A stretch of 64,000 nucleotides of DNA from Streptomyces sp. Z26 (GTDB lineage: Bacteria; Actinomycetota; Actinomycetes; Streptomycetales; Streptomycetaceae), in the NCBI RefSeq assembly GCF_003665095.1, contig NZ_RCHV01000002.1, positions 2,414,001 to 2,478,000 of the forward strand, read 5' to 3'. Under the pieces are notes generated by a model. That model was not told the DNA's origin. It saw only the letters and a list, made by a program, of their open reading frames with translations, and ran no database searches. A program made the position numbers and the translations under genes. Numbering within the stretch: position 1 is the stretch's first letter; every line of letters begins with the position of its first letter. Below are positions 50,309 through 59,423 of this stretch, one piece after another.

Positions 50309-50334
50309 ATCGTGCCAGTGATTGCTGGCGCGAT
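50309..50334. promoter_or_regulatory. Inverted-repeat operator between the monooxygenase operon and merR
   Basis: ATCGTGCCAG-TGATTG-CTGGCGCGAT: 10-base arms, 9 of 10 paired. It lies in the 250-base divergent region, 85 bases from the monooxygenase start. A likely binding site for the MerR-type protein. Confidence 0.6.
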
Positions 50335-50474
50335 TTCTTGGAGAGTAGAGCAGGGGCCTACCGATGGGTAGAGGGTGGGCGCGGAAAAGTTACCGGGGGT
50401 TCGCGACGACCGGGCGGGGCAGGCGGCACACACGCCCGAACGGGCCCACGAGGGCGGCGGCATAGGCTGCGACG

Positions 50475-51509
50475 GTGGCCACGAGGAAACGAGCGGACGG
50501 TGCGGACGGTGCGGGCGGCGGCGCGCGCGACGGGGACGCGGACGGGGACGGCAGGGGCGACGGGAACGGGGCTCGCTCCCGGGGCCGGGGCCCGCGCGGG
50601 AACGGCGACGCCGTGAGCGCCGGAACCGGCCACGGCGCGCAGACCGGCGGGCCCGGCGGTACGGCGGGGGGCGGCGCTGCGGGGGGCGGTGACACTGCGG
50701 GGGACGACCCTGCGGGCGGCGACGCCGAGGGCGCGACACCTCCCGTCGAGTACCGCGCGGACGAGCTGGCCACGGCCGCCGGCATCACCCCGCGCACCCT
50801 CCGGTTCTACCGCGAACGGAAACTGCTGCCGCCACCCCGCCGCGAGGGCCGTATCGCCTGGTACGACGAGCACCACCTCGCACGGCTGCGCACGATCGCG
50901 GCCCTGCTCGCACGCGGCCACACCCTGGGCGGCATCGCGGACCTGATGACGGCGTTCGAGGAGGGTCGGTACGGGCGCAGCCCCGCCGAGCTGCTCGGGC
51001 TCGACACCCTGCTCAGCACGCCGTTCTCCGAGGAGGTCCCGATCCGGCTCACCCCGCAGGAACTGGCCGACCACTACGAGGGCGGCGTCACCTCGGAGAA
51101 TCTGGCCGACTCCCTCGACATCGGCTATCTCGCCGTGGACGGCGAGGAGTTCGTGCACGTCAGCCGACGTCTCCTCGAAGCCTCCTCGGCGCTCGTCAGG
51201 GAGGGCATCCCGCTCGGCGCGGTCCTCGCCGCCGGACGCGAACTCCGGCACCACACGGACGTCATCGCCGCCGTCTTCAGCGACCTGCTGCGCAGCCACG
51301 TCCTGGGCGGCGACCTGTCGGTGAACGACGCGGACTGGATCACGGAGAAGCTGGAACGGTTGCACCCACTGGCGAAGCAGGTGGTGGAGGCGGAACTGGG
51401 CCTCGCTCTGGACCGCAGGGTGCGCGAGGAACTGGACACCTGGCTCCTGCCACCGGACGGCGGCGGCGGCGACGACGGGGCGAACGGACCTGGCGCCACG
51501 GAGGGGTGA
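50475..51509 (+). CDS. MerR family transcriptional regulator
   Basis: 344 residues. The first 90 are an unusual Gly/Asp/Ala/Arg low-complexity tract. Then comes a MerR winged helix (YRADELATAAGITPRTLRFYRERKLLPPPRREGRIAWYDEHHLARLRTIAALLARGHTLGGIADLM) and a C-terminal helical effector domain of about 180 residues. GTG 50475 opens the frame, but the real start may lie further in, before the helix-turn-helix. Divergent from the monooxygenase operon, which it probably controls. Confidence 0.87.
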   Translation: MATRKRADGADGAGGGARDGDADGDGRGDGNGARSRGRGPRGNGDAVSAGTGHGAQTGGPGGTAGGGAAGGGDTAGDDPAGGDAEGATPPVEYRADELATAAGITPRTLRFYRERKLLPPPRREGRIAWYDEHHLARLRTIAALLARGHTLGGIADLMTAFEEGRYGRSPAELLGLDTLLSTPFSEEVPIRLTPQELADHYEGGVTSENLADSLDIGYLAVDGEEFVHVSRRLLEASSALVREGIPLGAVLAAGRELRHHTDVIAAVFSDLLRSHVLGGDLSVNDADWITEKLERLHPLAKQVVEAELGLALDRRVREELDTWLLPPDGGGGDDGANGPGATEG

Positions 51510-51605
51510 CCGGTTCACCCGGCACGGAGGGCGACACGGCGACGTACCACCGACTCCCGTGAGAGGGTGTCACCGTCGCGCGTACGCCTCACGTACGCGT
51601 ACGTC

Positions 51606-52253
51606 TCAGGCGCGCAGGTAACGCAGTACCGCCAGCACCCGCCGGTTGTGGTCCTCCGACGCGGGCAGCCCGAGCTTCCCGAAGATGCTCGCCACATGCT
51701 TCTCCACGGTCCCCGCGGAGACGTACAGCGCCTGCGCGATGGCCGCGTTGGTACGTCCCTCCGCCATCATCGTGAGCACACTCCGCTCCCGTTCGGTGAG
51801 CGCGCCGAGCCCGTCGCTCTGCCGTCCCCCGTCCGCGGCGAGCCGCGTGACGATGACGGGGTCGAGTGCGGTGCCGCCCGCGGCGACGCGGGCGAGAGCG
51901 TCGGTGAACTCGGCGACGTTCGCGACCCGGTCCTTCAGGAGGTAGCCCACACCCGCCGCGCCCTCGGCGAGCAGCTGAGCGGCGTACCTGGTCTCGACGT
52001 GCTGCGAGAACAGCAGCACACCGGTGCCGGGGTGCGTGCGTCGGATGTCGATCGCCGCGTGCAACCCCTCGTCGGTGTGCGTGGGCGGCATCCGGATGTC
52101 CACCACCGTGACGTCCGGACGGTGCTCCGCGACCGCCGCCCGCAGGGCGTCCGCGTCCGGTACGGCGGCACACACCTCGTGCCCGCGCTCCGTGAGCATC
52201 TCGGTCAGCAACTCCCGCAGGACGGCGGCATCCTCAGCGATCACGACGCGCAT
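51606..52253 (-). CDS. NarL/LuxR response regulator
   Basis: 215 residues. Receiver MRVVIAEDAAVLRELL with acidic ED, phospho-acceptor Asp in DVTVVDIRMPP, Lys in GYLLKDRV; LuxR helix-turn-helix ALTERERSVLTMMAEGRTNAAIAQALYVSAGTVEKHVASIFGKL. It starts 13 bases after the histidine kinase stop, so they form a two-component operon. ATG 52253 is preferred; ATG 52262 is possible. Confidence 0.93.
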   Translation of the reverse strand: MRVVIAEDAAVLRELLTEMLTERGHEVCAAVPDADALRAAVAEHRPDVTVVDIRMPPTHTDEGLHAAIDIRRTHPGTGVLLFSQHVETRYAAQLLAEGAAGVGYLLKDRVANVAEFTDALARVAAGGTALDPVIVTRLAADGGRQSDGLGALTERERSVLTMMAEGRTNAAIAQALYVSAGTVEKHVASIFGKLGLPASEDHNRRVLAVLRYLRA

Positions 52254-52266
52254 GGGCGGCATGCTC

Positions 52267-53796
52267 TCACGCGTGCGGCGGCAGGGTGACGGTGACGACG
52301 GTGGGCCCACCCTCCGGGCTGTCCACGTCCAGTCCGCCGTCCACCGTGCGTACCCGCTGGAGTAGACCAGTGAGCCCACCGCCGAGGGTGGCACCACCGC
52401 GCCCGTCGTCCGTGACGCGCAGCCGGATCGCGCCGTCCCGCTGCGCCGCCTCGACCTCGACGCCGCGTGCGCCGCTGTGCTTGATGGCGTTGGTCAGCAG
52501 TTCGGCCGCGCAGAAGTACGCGATGGTCTCGATGGCGGGTGTCGGCCGCCGGGGCAGATCGACGGTCAGCCGCACGGGCAGCACGCTGCGGGCTGCCAGC
52601 GTGTCGAGCGCGTCCGGGAGGCCGTCGTCGAGCGCGGGCGGATGGATGCCGCGCGCGAGGTCGCGCAGTTCGGAGAGGGCCTCGGTGGCGTTGCGGTGCG
52701 CGGTGTCGGCGAGCCGCCGGAGGCGCGCGGCGTCGACCGGGGACCGCCCGCCCTCGTCGCCGCGCACACCGTCCGTACGGGCACCTTCCGTACCAGCGCC
52801 TTCCGTACGGGCTCCTTCCGCGCCACCTTCCGTACGGGCACCGCCCGCGGCGGGAGCATCCGTGCCGGGGTCGGCCCCGAGCCCCTCCCGGAGCATGTCG
52901 AGGCTCATCGCGAGGGCCACGAGTCGCACCTGCGCACCGTCGTGCAGGTCGCGTTCCAGGCGCCGCAGCAGCGCCGCCGAGTCGTCGACGGCCAGGGCCC
53001 TCGTCTCCTCCAGGTCGCGGACGCGGGACTCCAGCGCGCCCGGCCCGAGCAGGCCGTGCAGCAGCCAGCGGTCCATCGCGACCGCGCCCCTCGCGGGCCA
53101 CGGCGCGACCAGCAGCAGCCCGACACCGATCGCGAAGGCCACCCACGTACCGCCGAAGGTCGTGATGTGGGGCGCCCCGCCGCCGAACGGCAGCGGGTTG
53201 ACCACCGACGCCTCCGCCCCGCCCCCGTGGTCCGGGTACTGGCCGAGCAACCCCCAGCGCAGCGGCAGGCTCAGGTTGAGCAACGTGGCCACCCACAGGC
53301 CGAGCACCGCGTACAGCTGGACGGCGGCGAGCGGCAGTTTCGCCAGCACGTAGCCCGCCGAACGCCACCCCGCGCCGTCCCGCAGCCGTACGTCGAGCCG
53401 CCCCAGCGGGCCGCTCGCCGCGGGCACCGGCGGCGGCCCCGGCAGCCGTTCCCCCAGCAGCCGGGCGGCCAGCCCGCGCTGGGCCGCGGCGAGCACGCGG
53501 GCGAGTCCGAGGGCGGCGGTCAGCAGCAGCAGCCCGACGACCGCGCCGAGCAGCGACAGCGTCAGCGCCGTGCCGACGGCGAGCAGGACGAGCACGAGGA
53601 CGAAGCCGACCAGCGCCGGGGGCAGCCCGACCACGCAGTACGCCGCCTCGCTCCACGTCCGCCGGGTGAACGGCGTGCGCAGCACGGTCCGTACGCTCAC
53701 CCGCCGCACCACCGGAACGGCCGGCGGCACCTGCCGAACGGTCCGCGGCGCCGCACCGGTTCGGCGGCGCTCCGAGGGACCTCGCGCCTCGCTCAT
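52267..53796 (-). CDS. Sensor histidine kinase (NarL/DesK type)
   Basis: 509 residues. The N-terminal half has four or five membrane segments and a sensor of DUF-type loops. The HisKA_3 dimerisation helix ERDLHDGAQVRLVALAMSLDM carries the phosphorylated His (about 285). An insert of about 40 residues (about 313-351) made of ARTEG-like repeats interrupts the DHp hairpin. The HATPase region has ELLTNAIKHSGA (N box) and DDGRGGA. Kinase of the coupled regulator downstream. Stimulus unknown. Confidence 0.92.
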   Translation of the reverse strand: MSEARGPSERRRTGAAPRTVRQVPPAVPVVRRVSVRTVLRTPFTRRTWSEAAYCVVGLPPALVGFVLVLVLLAVGTALTLSLLGAVVGLLLLTAALGLARVLAAAQRGLAARLLGERLPGPPPVPAASGPLGRLDVRLRDGAGWRSAGYVLAKLPLAAVQLYAVLGLWVATLLNLSLPLRWGLLGQYPDHGGGAEASVVNPLPFGGGAPHITTFGGTWVAFAIGVGLLLVAPWPARGAVAMDRWLLHGLLGPGALESRVRDLEETRALAVDDSAALLRRLERDLHDGAQVRLVALAMSLDMLREGLGADPGTDAPAAGGARTEGGAEGARTEGAGTEGARTDGVRGDEGGRSPVDAARLRRLADTAHRNATEALSELRDLARGIHPPALDDGLPDALDTLAARSVLPVRLTVDLPRRPTPAIETIAYFCAAELLTNAIKHSGARGVEVEAAQRDGAIRLRVTDDGRGGATLGGGLTGLLQRVRTVDGGLDVDSPEGGPTVVTVTLPPHA

Positions 53797-53947
53797 CGTG
53801 ACTCCTCGCCCGCACGGCGTCCGCCGTGCTCGCAGCTCACGACGCTAGACAGCGGGCGCCGCCACCGGAACGCGGCTTCCCGTCGCCCCTCCGGGGGTTT
53901 TCCCCCACCGCGCGCGCGGACGGCGTTCTCCGCCGCCGCCGACGCCG

Positions 53948-54751
53948 TCAGGGGCCGAAGACCACTGTGACGGGCGCGTGGTCGGACCACCGTTCGGCGT
54001 GGCTCGCCGCCCGCTCCACGTACGCCTTGACGGCCCGGTCCGCGAGGCCCGGCGTCGCCATGGCGTAGTCGATGCGCCAGCCCGAGTCGTTGTCGAAGGC
54101 GCGCCCGCGGTAGGACCACCACGAGTACGGCCCGGCCTGCTCCGGGTGGTGCGCCCGTACGACGTCCACGTAGCCGCCGTCCGCGGGGTCCAGGACGCGG
54201 TCGAGCCAGGCGCGTTCCTCCGGAAGGAAACCGGCGGAACGGCGGTTGGCCCGCCAGTTCTTGAGATCCGCCTCCCGGTGCGCGATGTTCCAGTCACCGC
54301 ACACCAGGACCTCACGGCCGTCGGCGGCGCACCGTTGCCGCAACTGCGTCAGGTACGGCAGGAACGCGGCCATGAACCGCTCCTTCTCGTCCTGCCGTTC
54401 GGTACCGACCTCGCCGGACGGCAGGTAGAGGCTGGCGACGGTCAGGCCGGGGAGGTCCACCTCGGCGTAGCGTCCGGCGTCGGCGAACTCGGGCTCCCCG
54501 AAGCCGACGCGTACGGCTTCCGGTTCGCGCCGCGTGAGGAGGGCGACTCCGGCGCGGCCCTTGGCGGACGACGGGGCGTAGACGGCGTGCCAACCCTCCG
54601 GTTCCCGGACCGCGACGGGCAACTGGTCCTGCTCCGCCCGTACTTCCTGGAGGCAGACCACATCGGACCCGGTGTCCGCGAGCCATTCCGCGTACCCCTT
54701 GCGGGCGGCCGCCCGGAGGCCGTTCACGTTGACGGTGGTCACCTGCTGCAC
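53948..54751 (-). CDS. xth: Exodeoxyribonuclease III
   Basis: 267-residue EEP-fold AP endonuclease/3'-5' exonuclease for base-excision repair. Motifs: VNVNGLRAA (Asn), CLQEVRA (metal Glu), CGDWNIAHRE (Asp/Asn), RIDYAMAT and the C-terminal SDHAPV (catalytic Asp-His). ATG 54751 begins the family sequence. Stand-alone gene. Confidence 0.95.
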   Translation of the reverse strand: MQQVTTVNVNGLRAAARKGYAEWLADTGSDVVCLQEVRAEQDQLPVAVREPEGWHAVYAPSSAKGRAGVALLTRREPEAVRVGFGEPEFADAGRYAEVDLPGLTVASLYLPSGEVGTERQDEKERFMAAFLPYLTQLRQRCAADGREVLVCGDWNIAHREADLKNWRANRRSAGFLPEERAWLDRVLDPADGGYVDVVRAHHPEQAGPYSWWSYRGRAFDNDSGWRIDYAMATPGLADRAVKAYVERAASHAERWSDHAPVTVVFGP

Positions 54752-54969
54752 TCGCGCTCCCGGTTGCTCTCCGCTGCGTACGGACAGCGGCGCAGCCTAC
54801 GGCACCCACCGGACGGCGACGCGCTCCCCCCGCGCGACGCGCGGCACCGGCCCGGAGGGGGCACGGACAGCGCCTGCCGGGCGTCGTACCGACACCCCTC
54901 CCCGTGCCGGGAGTTCACCCGGAAAGGGCCCACAATTCCCCTCCGGCGCGCACCCCGGGCGGGACACTC

Positions 54970-55735
54970 ATGCGGACGACGGCGGGGCCCCGATCGTTCA
55001 GACTCGCGGTGATCGGCACGGTGACGGCGGCGACGGCACTCAACCGCGCTGTCCGCACCGGCCGCCCCGGCGGACAGCACCTCCGTCCGGGAACGGGCGC
55101 GGGCGGACACACCGCCGACCGTGGGGCGAAAACGCGCGAGGGGATGGCGGATCTTCACCGCGGGGCGGCTGTCGCCCGGTGTGAGCCTGAGCGCGGTGGC
55201 CTCCGCGGGCGCCGACGCCGCCTGGGCGGTCGACAGCTTCGCACTCGTCGGCCGTGAGTCGCGCGCCGTCGCGCCGCACTGGGACGGTCGGCGCTGGCAC
55301 GAGACGGTCCTCCCGGACGTCCGGGTACGGCTCACCGGCGTGCACGCCGAGTCCGCCCGCGGCACCTGGACCACCGGTTTCCGCACACCGGTCGGTGACG
55401 AGGGCTACGAGCCGAGGGTGTTGCACTGGAACGGCCGCGCCTGGCGCGACGTGACCGGGCCCGTCACCGGCCTGTCCCCGCGGGCGATCCGCGGCGGTGT
55501 CCGGGTCAGCGGCAACACCGAGAGCTGGGAGGGCCCGCCCGTCCTCTGGCACCGTGAACGCGGGCGCTGGACGATGGTGTACGGCGCGACCGTCCCGGGC
55601 GGCGAGACGCAGGCGTACGACGTCACGGACCTCGCCCCCGCCGGGTGCGGAGACCGCCTGCGGGCCGTGGGCGGCTGCGAAGTCCGGACGGGCAAAGCGG
55701 CTCCTCCGGGTACGAGTCCGTCCAGCGCCGGGGCC
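54970..55735 (+). pseudogene. Frameshifted secreted beta-propeller-like protein
   Basis: A signal peptide starts at ATG 54970 (MRTTAGPRSFRLAVIGTVTA) in one frame, which then turns to nonsense. The adjoining frame continues it: from about 55043 it reads STALSAPAAPADSTSV, then a beta-rich sequence with repeats of the form HWDGRRW and HWNGRAW. Near 55700 a second change of frame would restore a short C-terminus (GSSGYESVQRRGR-stop at about 55735). Two single-base shifts are thus needed for one intact protein. Either a decaying gene or sequencing error. If intact: a secreted protein of about 255 residues. Confidence 0.65.
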
Positions 55736-55827
55736 GCTGAACGGCCACCGCCGACGCCCGCCCTGCCGCCCCTCGCACACCGGTGGGTGGCAGGGGACCG
55801 TTCCGGCGGGCGGATTACGATGCGCTC

Positions 55828-56301
55828 ATGCGCATCATCCCCGTCCGCTACGACCACCCCGACGCGGTCAAGCTGAACGACATCGTCCAGGAGGAGTACA
55901 CCGAGCGTTACGGGGAGAGCGACGTGACTCCGCTCGCCCCCGAGATGTTCGACCCTCCGCACGGCCTGTACCTGCTGGCGTACGACGACGAAGGGCGCCC
56001 GGTGGCGACCGGCGGCTGGCGGGCGCAGGAGGACGGCGAAACGGGGTACGCGCCGGGGGACGCCGAGATCAAGCGGATGTTCGTCATCCGCGAGGTGCGC
56101 GGCCAGGGCCTCGCCCGCCGCATACTCGCCGCGCTGGAGGACAGCGCGCGCGAGGCGGGACGTACGCGCATGGTGCTGGAGACCGGCACGGAGCAGCCGG
56201 AGGCGATGGCGCTGTACGCGTCGAGCGGTTACGCGCCGACGCCCAAGTTCGGCTACTACCGCTTCCACGACGACAGCCGCTGCTACGCCAAGCCGCTCTG
56301 A
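55828..56301 (+). CDS. GNAT family N-acetyltransferase
   Basis: 157 residues. The GNAT acetyl-CoA motif is AEIKRMFVIREVRGQGLARRILAALE (R/Q-x-x-G-x-A), followed by MVLETGTEQPEAMALYASSGYAP. It starts MRIIPVRYDHPDAVKLN. The substrate is unknown. ATG 55828 was preferred to the start at 55783, which lies inside the preceding pseudogene's tail region. Confidence 0.9.
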   Translation: MRIIPVRYDHPDAVKLNDIVQEEYTERYGESDVTPLAPEMFDPPHGLYLLAYDDEGRPVATGGWRAQEDGETGYAPGDAEIKRMFVIREVRGQGLARRILAALEDSAREAGRTRMVLETGTEQPEAMALYASSGYAPTPKFGYYRFHDDSRCYAKPL

Positions 56302-56335
56302 CCCCGCCCGTCCCTCCGCCTCCGGGGGGCGGCGG

Positions 56336-56911
56336 CTACGAGCGCACCGCGCGGAAGCGGACGGTACCCACCTCCGGGTGGACGGCGACCTCGACGTCCT
56401 CGAACCCGGCCGCGCGCAGTCGGCCGGGGAGCGCGTCCGGGTCGACCGTGTTCATGGTGTCGCGCAGGTGCAGCAGCCGGAAGCGGAGACTGCCTCCCGT
56501 ACTGTCGCTGCCCGCGAAGACACTTCCCGTCCGCAGCACCCGGTGCGCCTCGGCGAAGATGCGGTCCTGCTGCGCCGCCGTCGGCACGTGGTGCAGCATC
56601 GTGAAGCACACCACCGCGGAGAAACACCCGTCCGGGAGCGGCATGTCCGCGCCGTCCCCGTGCACCACACGCGCGCGGTCGCCGTGGACGCGCTCCAGCT
56701 GTCGCGCCGTTCCGGCGTCCACCTCCAGCGCCGTCACGCGGGGCGCCCGCTCGACGAGGACACGCAGGTTCGCCCCGTAGCCGGGGCCGATCTCCAGTAC
56801 GTCGGTGCCGAGTTCGACCCCGTCGAGCGCCCAGGGCAACAGGCGCTCCCGTACGGAGTCGGCCCACTTCTCGGAACCGCACAACCTGCGGTGCGCTCTG
56901 TTCATCGGCAT
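56336..56911 (-). CDS. Class I SAM-dependent methyltransferase
   Basis: 191 residues: motif I VLEIGPGYGANLRVL, acidic ALEVDAGTA, GDGADMPLPDGCFSAVVCFTMLHHV (motifs II-III) and a C-terminal strand pair. It resembles the UbiE/Methyltransf_11 group. It opens MPMNRAHRRLCGSEKWADSV. The frame is open upstream to 57109 but is low quality there; ATG 56911 or 56905 starts it, without a clear RBS. Substrate unknown. Confidence 0.88.
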   Translation of the reverse strand: MPMNRAHRRLCGSEKWADSVRERLLPWALDGVELGTDVLEIGPGYGANLRVLVERAPRVTALEVDAGTARQLERVHGDRARVVHGDGADMPLPDGCFSAVVCFTMLHHVPTAAQQDRIFAEAHRVLRTGSVFAGSDSTGGSLRFRLLHLRDTMNTVDPDALPGRLRAAGFEDVEVAVHPEVGTVRFRAVRS

Positions 56912-57099
56912 GCGTGCGACGTTACGGACGGCGCCACGCAACCGCCACGGGCTTACGCTGCCAGGTGATGTCGCCGGACGGGCACCCGTCGGTGCACGAA
57001 ACCGACTCGACCGCGCCCCGCGGGTCCTGACGAAAGTGGGGGTCAGGTCCTGCCGAAGGACCCGTGTGCGGGGTGCGGGCCCTGCCGGAGTGTTCAGGC

Positions 57100-58479
57100 A
57101 TGCCCTCACCCGAGCGACTCACCCACACCGGCGGCGCACCCGCCGCACCCCCCGCACGCGGACGACGTTCCCGCCGTACCCACCGCGCCGTCGTCGCCGT
57201 CCTGGCCGTCGGCGCCTGCGCCGCCGCCGTACCGGCCGTCGGCCTCCCCGGCGGCGCCCCGGACGCCACCCGCGCGGCCGACGCCACCGACCGTACGCAC
57301 ACCCCCGCCCGACTGTCCCTCCCCCGCCCCACCGGCCCGTACGCGGTCGGCACCACCGAACTGCACCTCGTCGACAAGGACCGCGAGGACCCCTGGGACG
57401 CGTCCCGGCAACGGGAGTTGATGGCGGGCGTCTGGTACCCGGCGCGGCACGGCAGCGGCGGCGAGCAGGCGCCCTACATGCGGCCGGGCGCCGCGAAGGT
57501 CTTCGCCCGGGGCGCGGCCGAGGTGCTGGAACAACCCGTCGGAACCGTCGACTGGGCGGCCACCCGTACGCACGCCCGACTCGACGCCGAGGTCTCCCCC
57601 CGGGCGGGCCGGGCACCTGTGGTGCTGTTCAGCCCCGGCGGCTTCAACGAGCGGGCCCTCGGCACGTCCGCCGCCGCACAACTCGCCAGCGAGGGATACG
57701 TCGTGGTGACGATCGACCACCCCGGCGAAGCACACGCGGTCGAGTTCCCGGACGGTCGCGTCGTCGAACCGTCACCGGAGCTGGCACAGATCAAGGACCA
57801 GGCCGAGCAGTGGCGACGGATGCTCGACGTACGCGTCGCCGACACGCACTTCGTGACCTCGCAGCTGCGCGCGCTCACCCGCGGGAACAACCCCGACGCC
57901 GAGGGCCGTACGCTGCCCCGCGGCCTGGCGCGGGCGATGGACATGAGCAGGGTGGGCATGTTCGGGCACTCCATGGGCGGTATGACGACAGCCGAGGCCA
58001 TGCGCGGCGACGCGGGCATCGACGCCGGTGCGGACCTCGACGGCCCGCTGGGGCTGAGCTGGACGGACCCCGCGAAGATGCTGCCCGTCGCGCGGAACGG
58101 GCTGGACAGGCCGTTCCTCTTCATGGGCACCAGGCTGTACCGCGAGGACGAGTCGGTGGCGCCGCACACCCACCGCGAGTCCCCGTCCTGGAAGTCCTTC
58201 TGGGAGCACTCCCCCGGCTGGAAGCGCGACCTGTGGTGGCCGAAGGCCGCGCACAACTCCCTCACCGACTACCAGTCGCTGCTGCCCCAGGTCGACCGCG
58301 TACACGAACTGCCCGACGGGCTACGCGAGAACATGATCGGCAGCGTCGACCCGGAACGGTCCGCCAGGTCGCAGCAGACGTACCTCACCGCGTTCTTCGA
58401 CCACCACCTGCGCGGACGGGACCGGCCGGTGCTCGACGGGCCCTCACCCCGCCACCCGGACGTGCGGTTCGTACGCTGA
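57100..58479 (+). CDS. Secreted lipase/PAF-acetylhydrolase-like alpha/beta hydrolase
   Basis: 459 residues. A basic N-terminus and hydrophobic segment (AVVAVLAVGACAAAVPAVG) form a long, possibly Tat-like (GRRSRRTH) signal or anchor. Alpha/beta hydrolase fold: oxyanion VVLFSPGGFN, nucleophile GMFGHSMGGMT, Asp in DGPLG, and His near the C-terminus (KAAHNSLTDYQ). This domain order matches the PAF-AH isoform II/lipase group (DUF and dienelactone-like). ATG 57100 was chosen from the open frame starting at 57064. Confidence 0.87.
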   Translation: MPSPERLTHTGGAPAAPPARGRRSRRTHRAVVAVLAVGACAAAVPAVGLPGGAPDATRAADATDRTHTPARLSLPRPTGPYAVGTTELHLVDKDREDPWDASRQRELMAGVWYPARHGSGGEQAPYMRPGAAKVFARGAAEVLEQPVGTVDWAATRTHARLDAEVSPRAGRAPVVLFSPGGFNERALGTSAAAQLASEGYVVVTIDHPGEAHAVEFPDGRVVEPSPELAQIKDQAEQWRRMLDVRVADTHFVTSQLRALTRGNNPDAEGRTLPRGLARAMDMSRVGMFGHSMGGMTTAEAMRGDAGIDAGADLDGPLGLSWTDPAKMLPVARNGLDRPFLFMGTRLYREDESVAPHTHRESPSWKSFWEHSPGWKRDLWWPKAAHNSLTDYQSLLPQVDRVHELPDGLRENMIGSVDPERSARSQQTYLTAFFDHHLRGRDRPVLDGPSPRHPDVRFVR

Positions 58480-58495
58480 CGGCCGCGCCGGGCGG

Positions 58496-59238
58496 TCAGG
58501 CCACCGAGCCGTGGCGGGCGGTGAAGTCGAGGATCCGCTGCCAGGAGTCGGCGCAGGCGGCCGCCCAGTCCCCGGCGGACACGTCGAAGTAGGAGTGCGG
58601 GGCGCCGTCGTAGACGTGCATCTCGTACTCCTTCCCGGCTCCTCGAAACCGGCCACCAGCGCCTGGAACTCGTCCTGCCCGGCGGCCGCGTCGTCCCCGG
58701 CGAGCAGCAGAAGCAGCGGCGCGGACAACGCGGCCGTCGCGTCACCGAAGAACCGCGGCGGACCGTAGAAGCCCACGGCCCCGGCCAGGCCGAGGTCACC
58801 GGCGGCCTGTCGCCACGAGTGGGCACCACCCAGGCAGAAACCGAGGGTGAACACCGGATCGCTGCTCCGCGCGCGCGTCCACGCCACCGCGGCGGCGACG
58901 TCGGCGTCCACGTGCGCCGCCTCCAGCCGCGGCATGTGCGCCGCCCAGTCGAACGCGTCCCCACGCGGCCCGGCACCCGCCGTACGCCCGTAGAAGTCGA
59001 TGGCGAGCGCACGGAATCCGGCCTCCGCGAACCGCAGCGCGAGCTTCTCGTAGAAGGGGTGCAGACCGCGGCGGTCGGGGAGGATCACCACGCTGCGGCC
59101 GATCGGGGCGTCCGGCTCGGCATGGTAGGCACGCAGCCGGTTGCCGTCGGCGGCGTCCAGTTCGAGGCCACCGTGCGCGGCCACACCGCCGGTGACGACG
59201 GGGGCGGCGGGCGGGACGCCGTTGGCGGGATGGCACAT
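58496..59238 (-). pseudogene. Dienelactone hydrolase-family gene with frameshift
   Basis: From ATG 59238 the frame encodes a good DLH: PDRRGLHPFYEKLALRFAEAG, AIDFYGRT, and nucleophile GFCLGGAHSWR (Cys). At about 58633-58637 it turns to nonsense (RSTRCTSTT...) and runs on to 58444. The neighbouring frame picks up exactly there: KEYEMHVYDGAPHSYF with the catalytic His, continuing to AARHGSVA-type end and stop at 58496. One base is missing around the GGGAAGG run. A recent pseudogene or an assembly error. Intact length would be about 247 residues. Confidence 0.8.
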
Positions 59239-59347
59239 GGAGCGGCTCCTTACACGATGTCGCGTTCCTGCGGGCGGCTCGTACGGCTACGCACTCCGTA
59301 CGACTCTCCGCGTACCCGCCCGCCACCGCCCCACGTGCGACCCGTAC

Positions 59348-59386
59348 GAGGCGGCTCCCGGCCCTCACGGGGACGGGAGCCGCCTC
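59348..59386 (-). terminator. 13-bp hairpin terminator
   Basis: GAGGCGGCTCCCG (59348-59360) is the exact complement of CGGGAGCCGCCTC (59374-59386), with a 13-base loop. It lies 38 bases downstream of the minus-strand lamin-tail-like gene. Confidence 0.75.
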
Positions 59387-59423
59387 GGCGCGCGCGGTAC
59401 GACGGCTGGGCGCCGCCGCCGGA

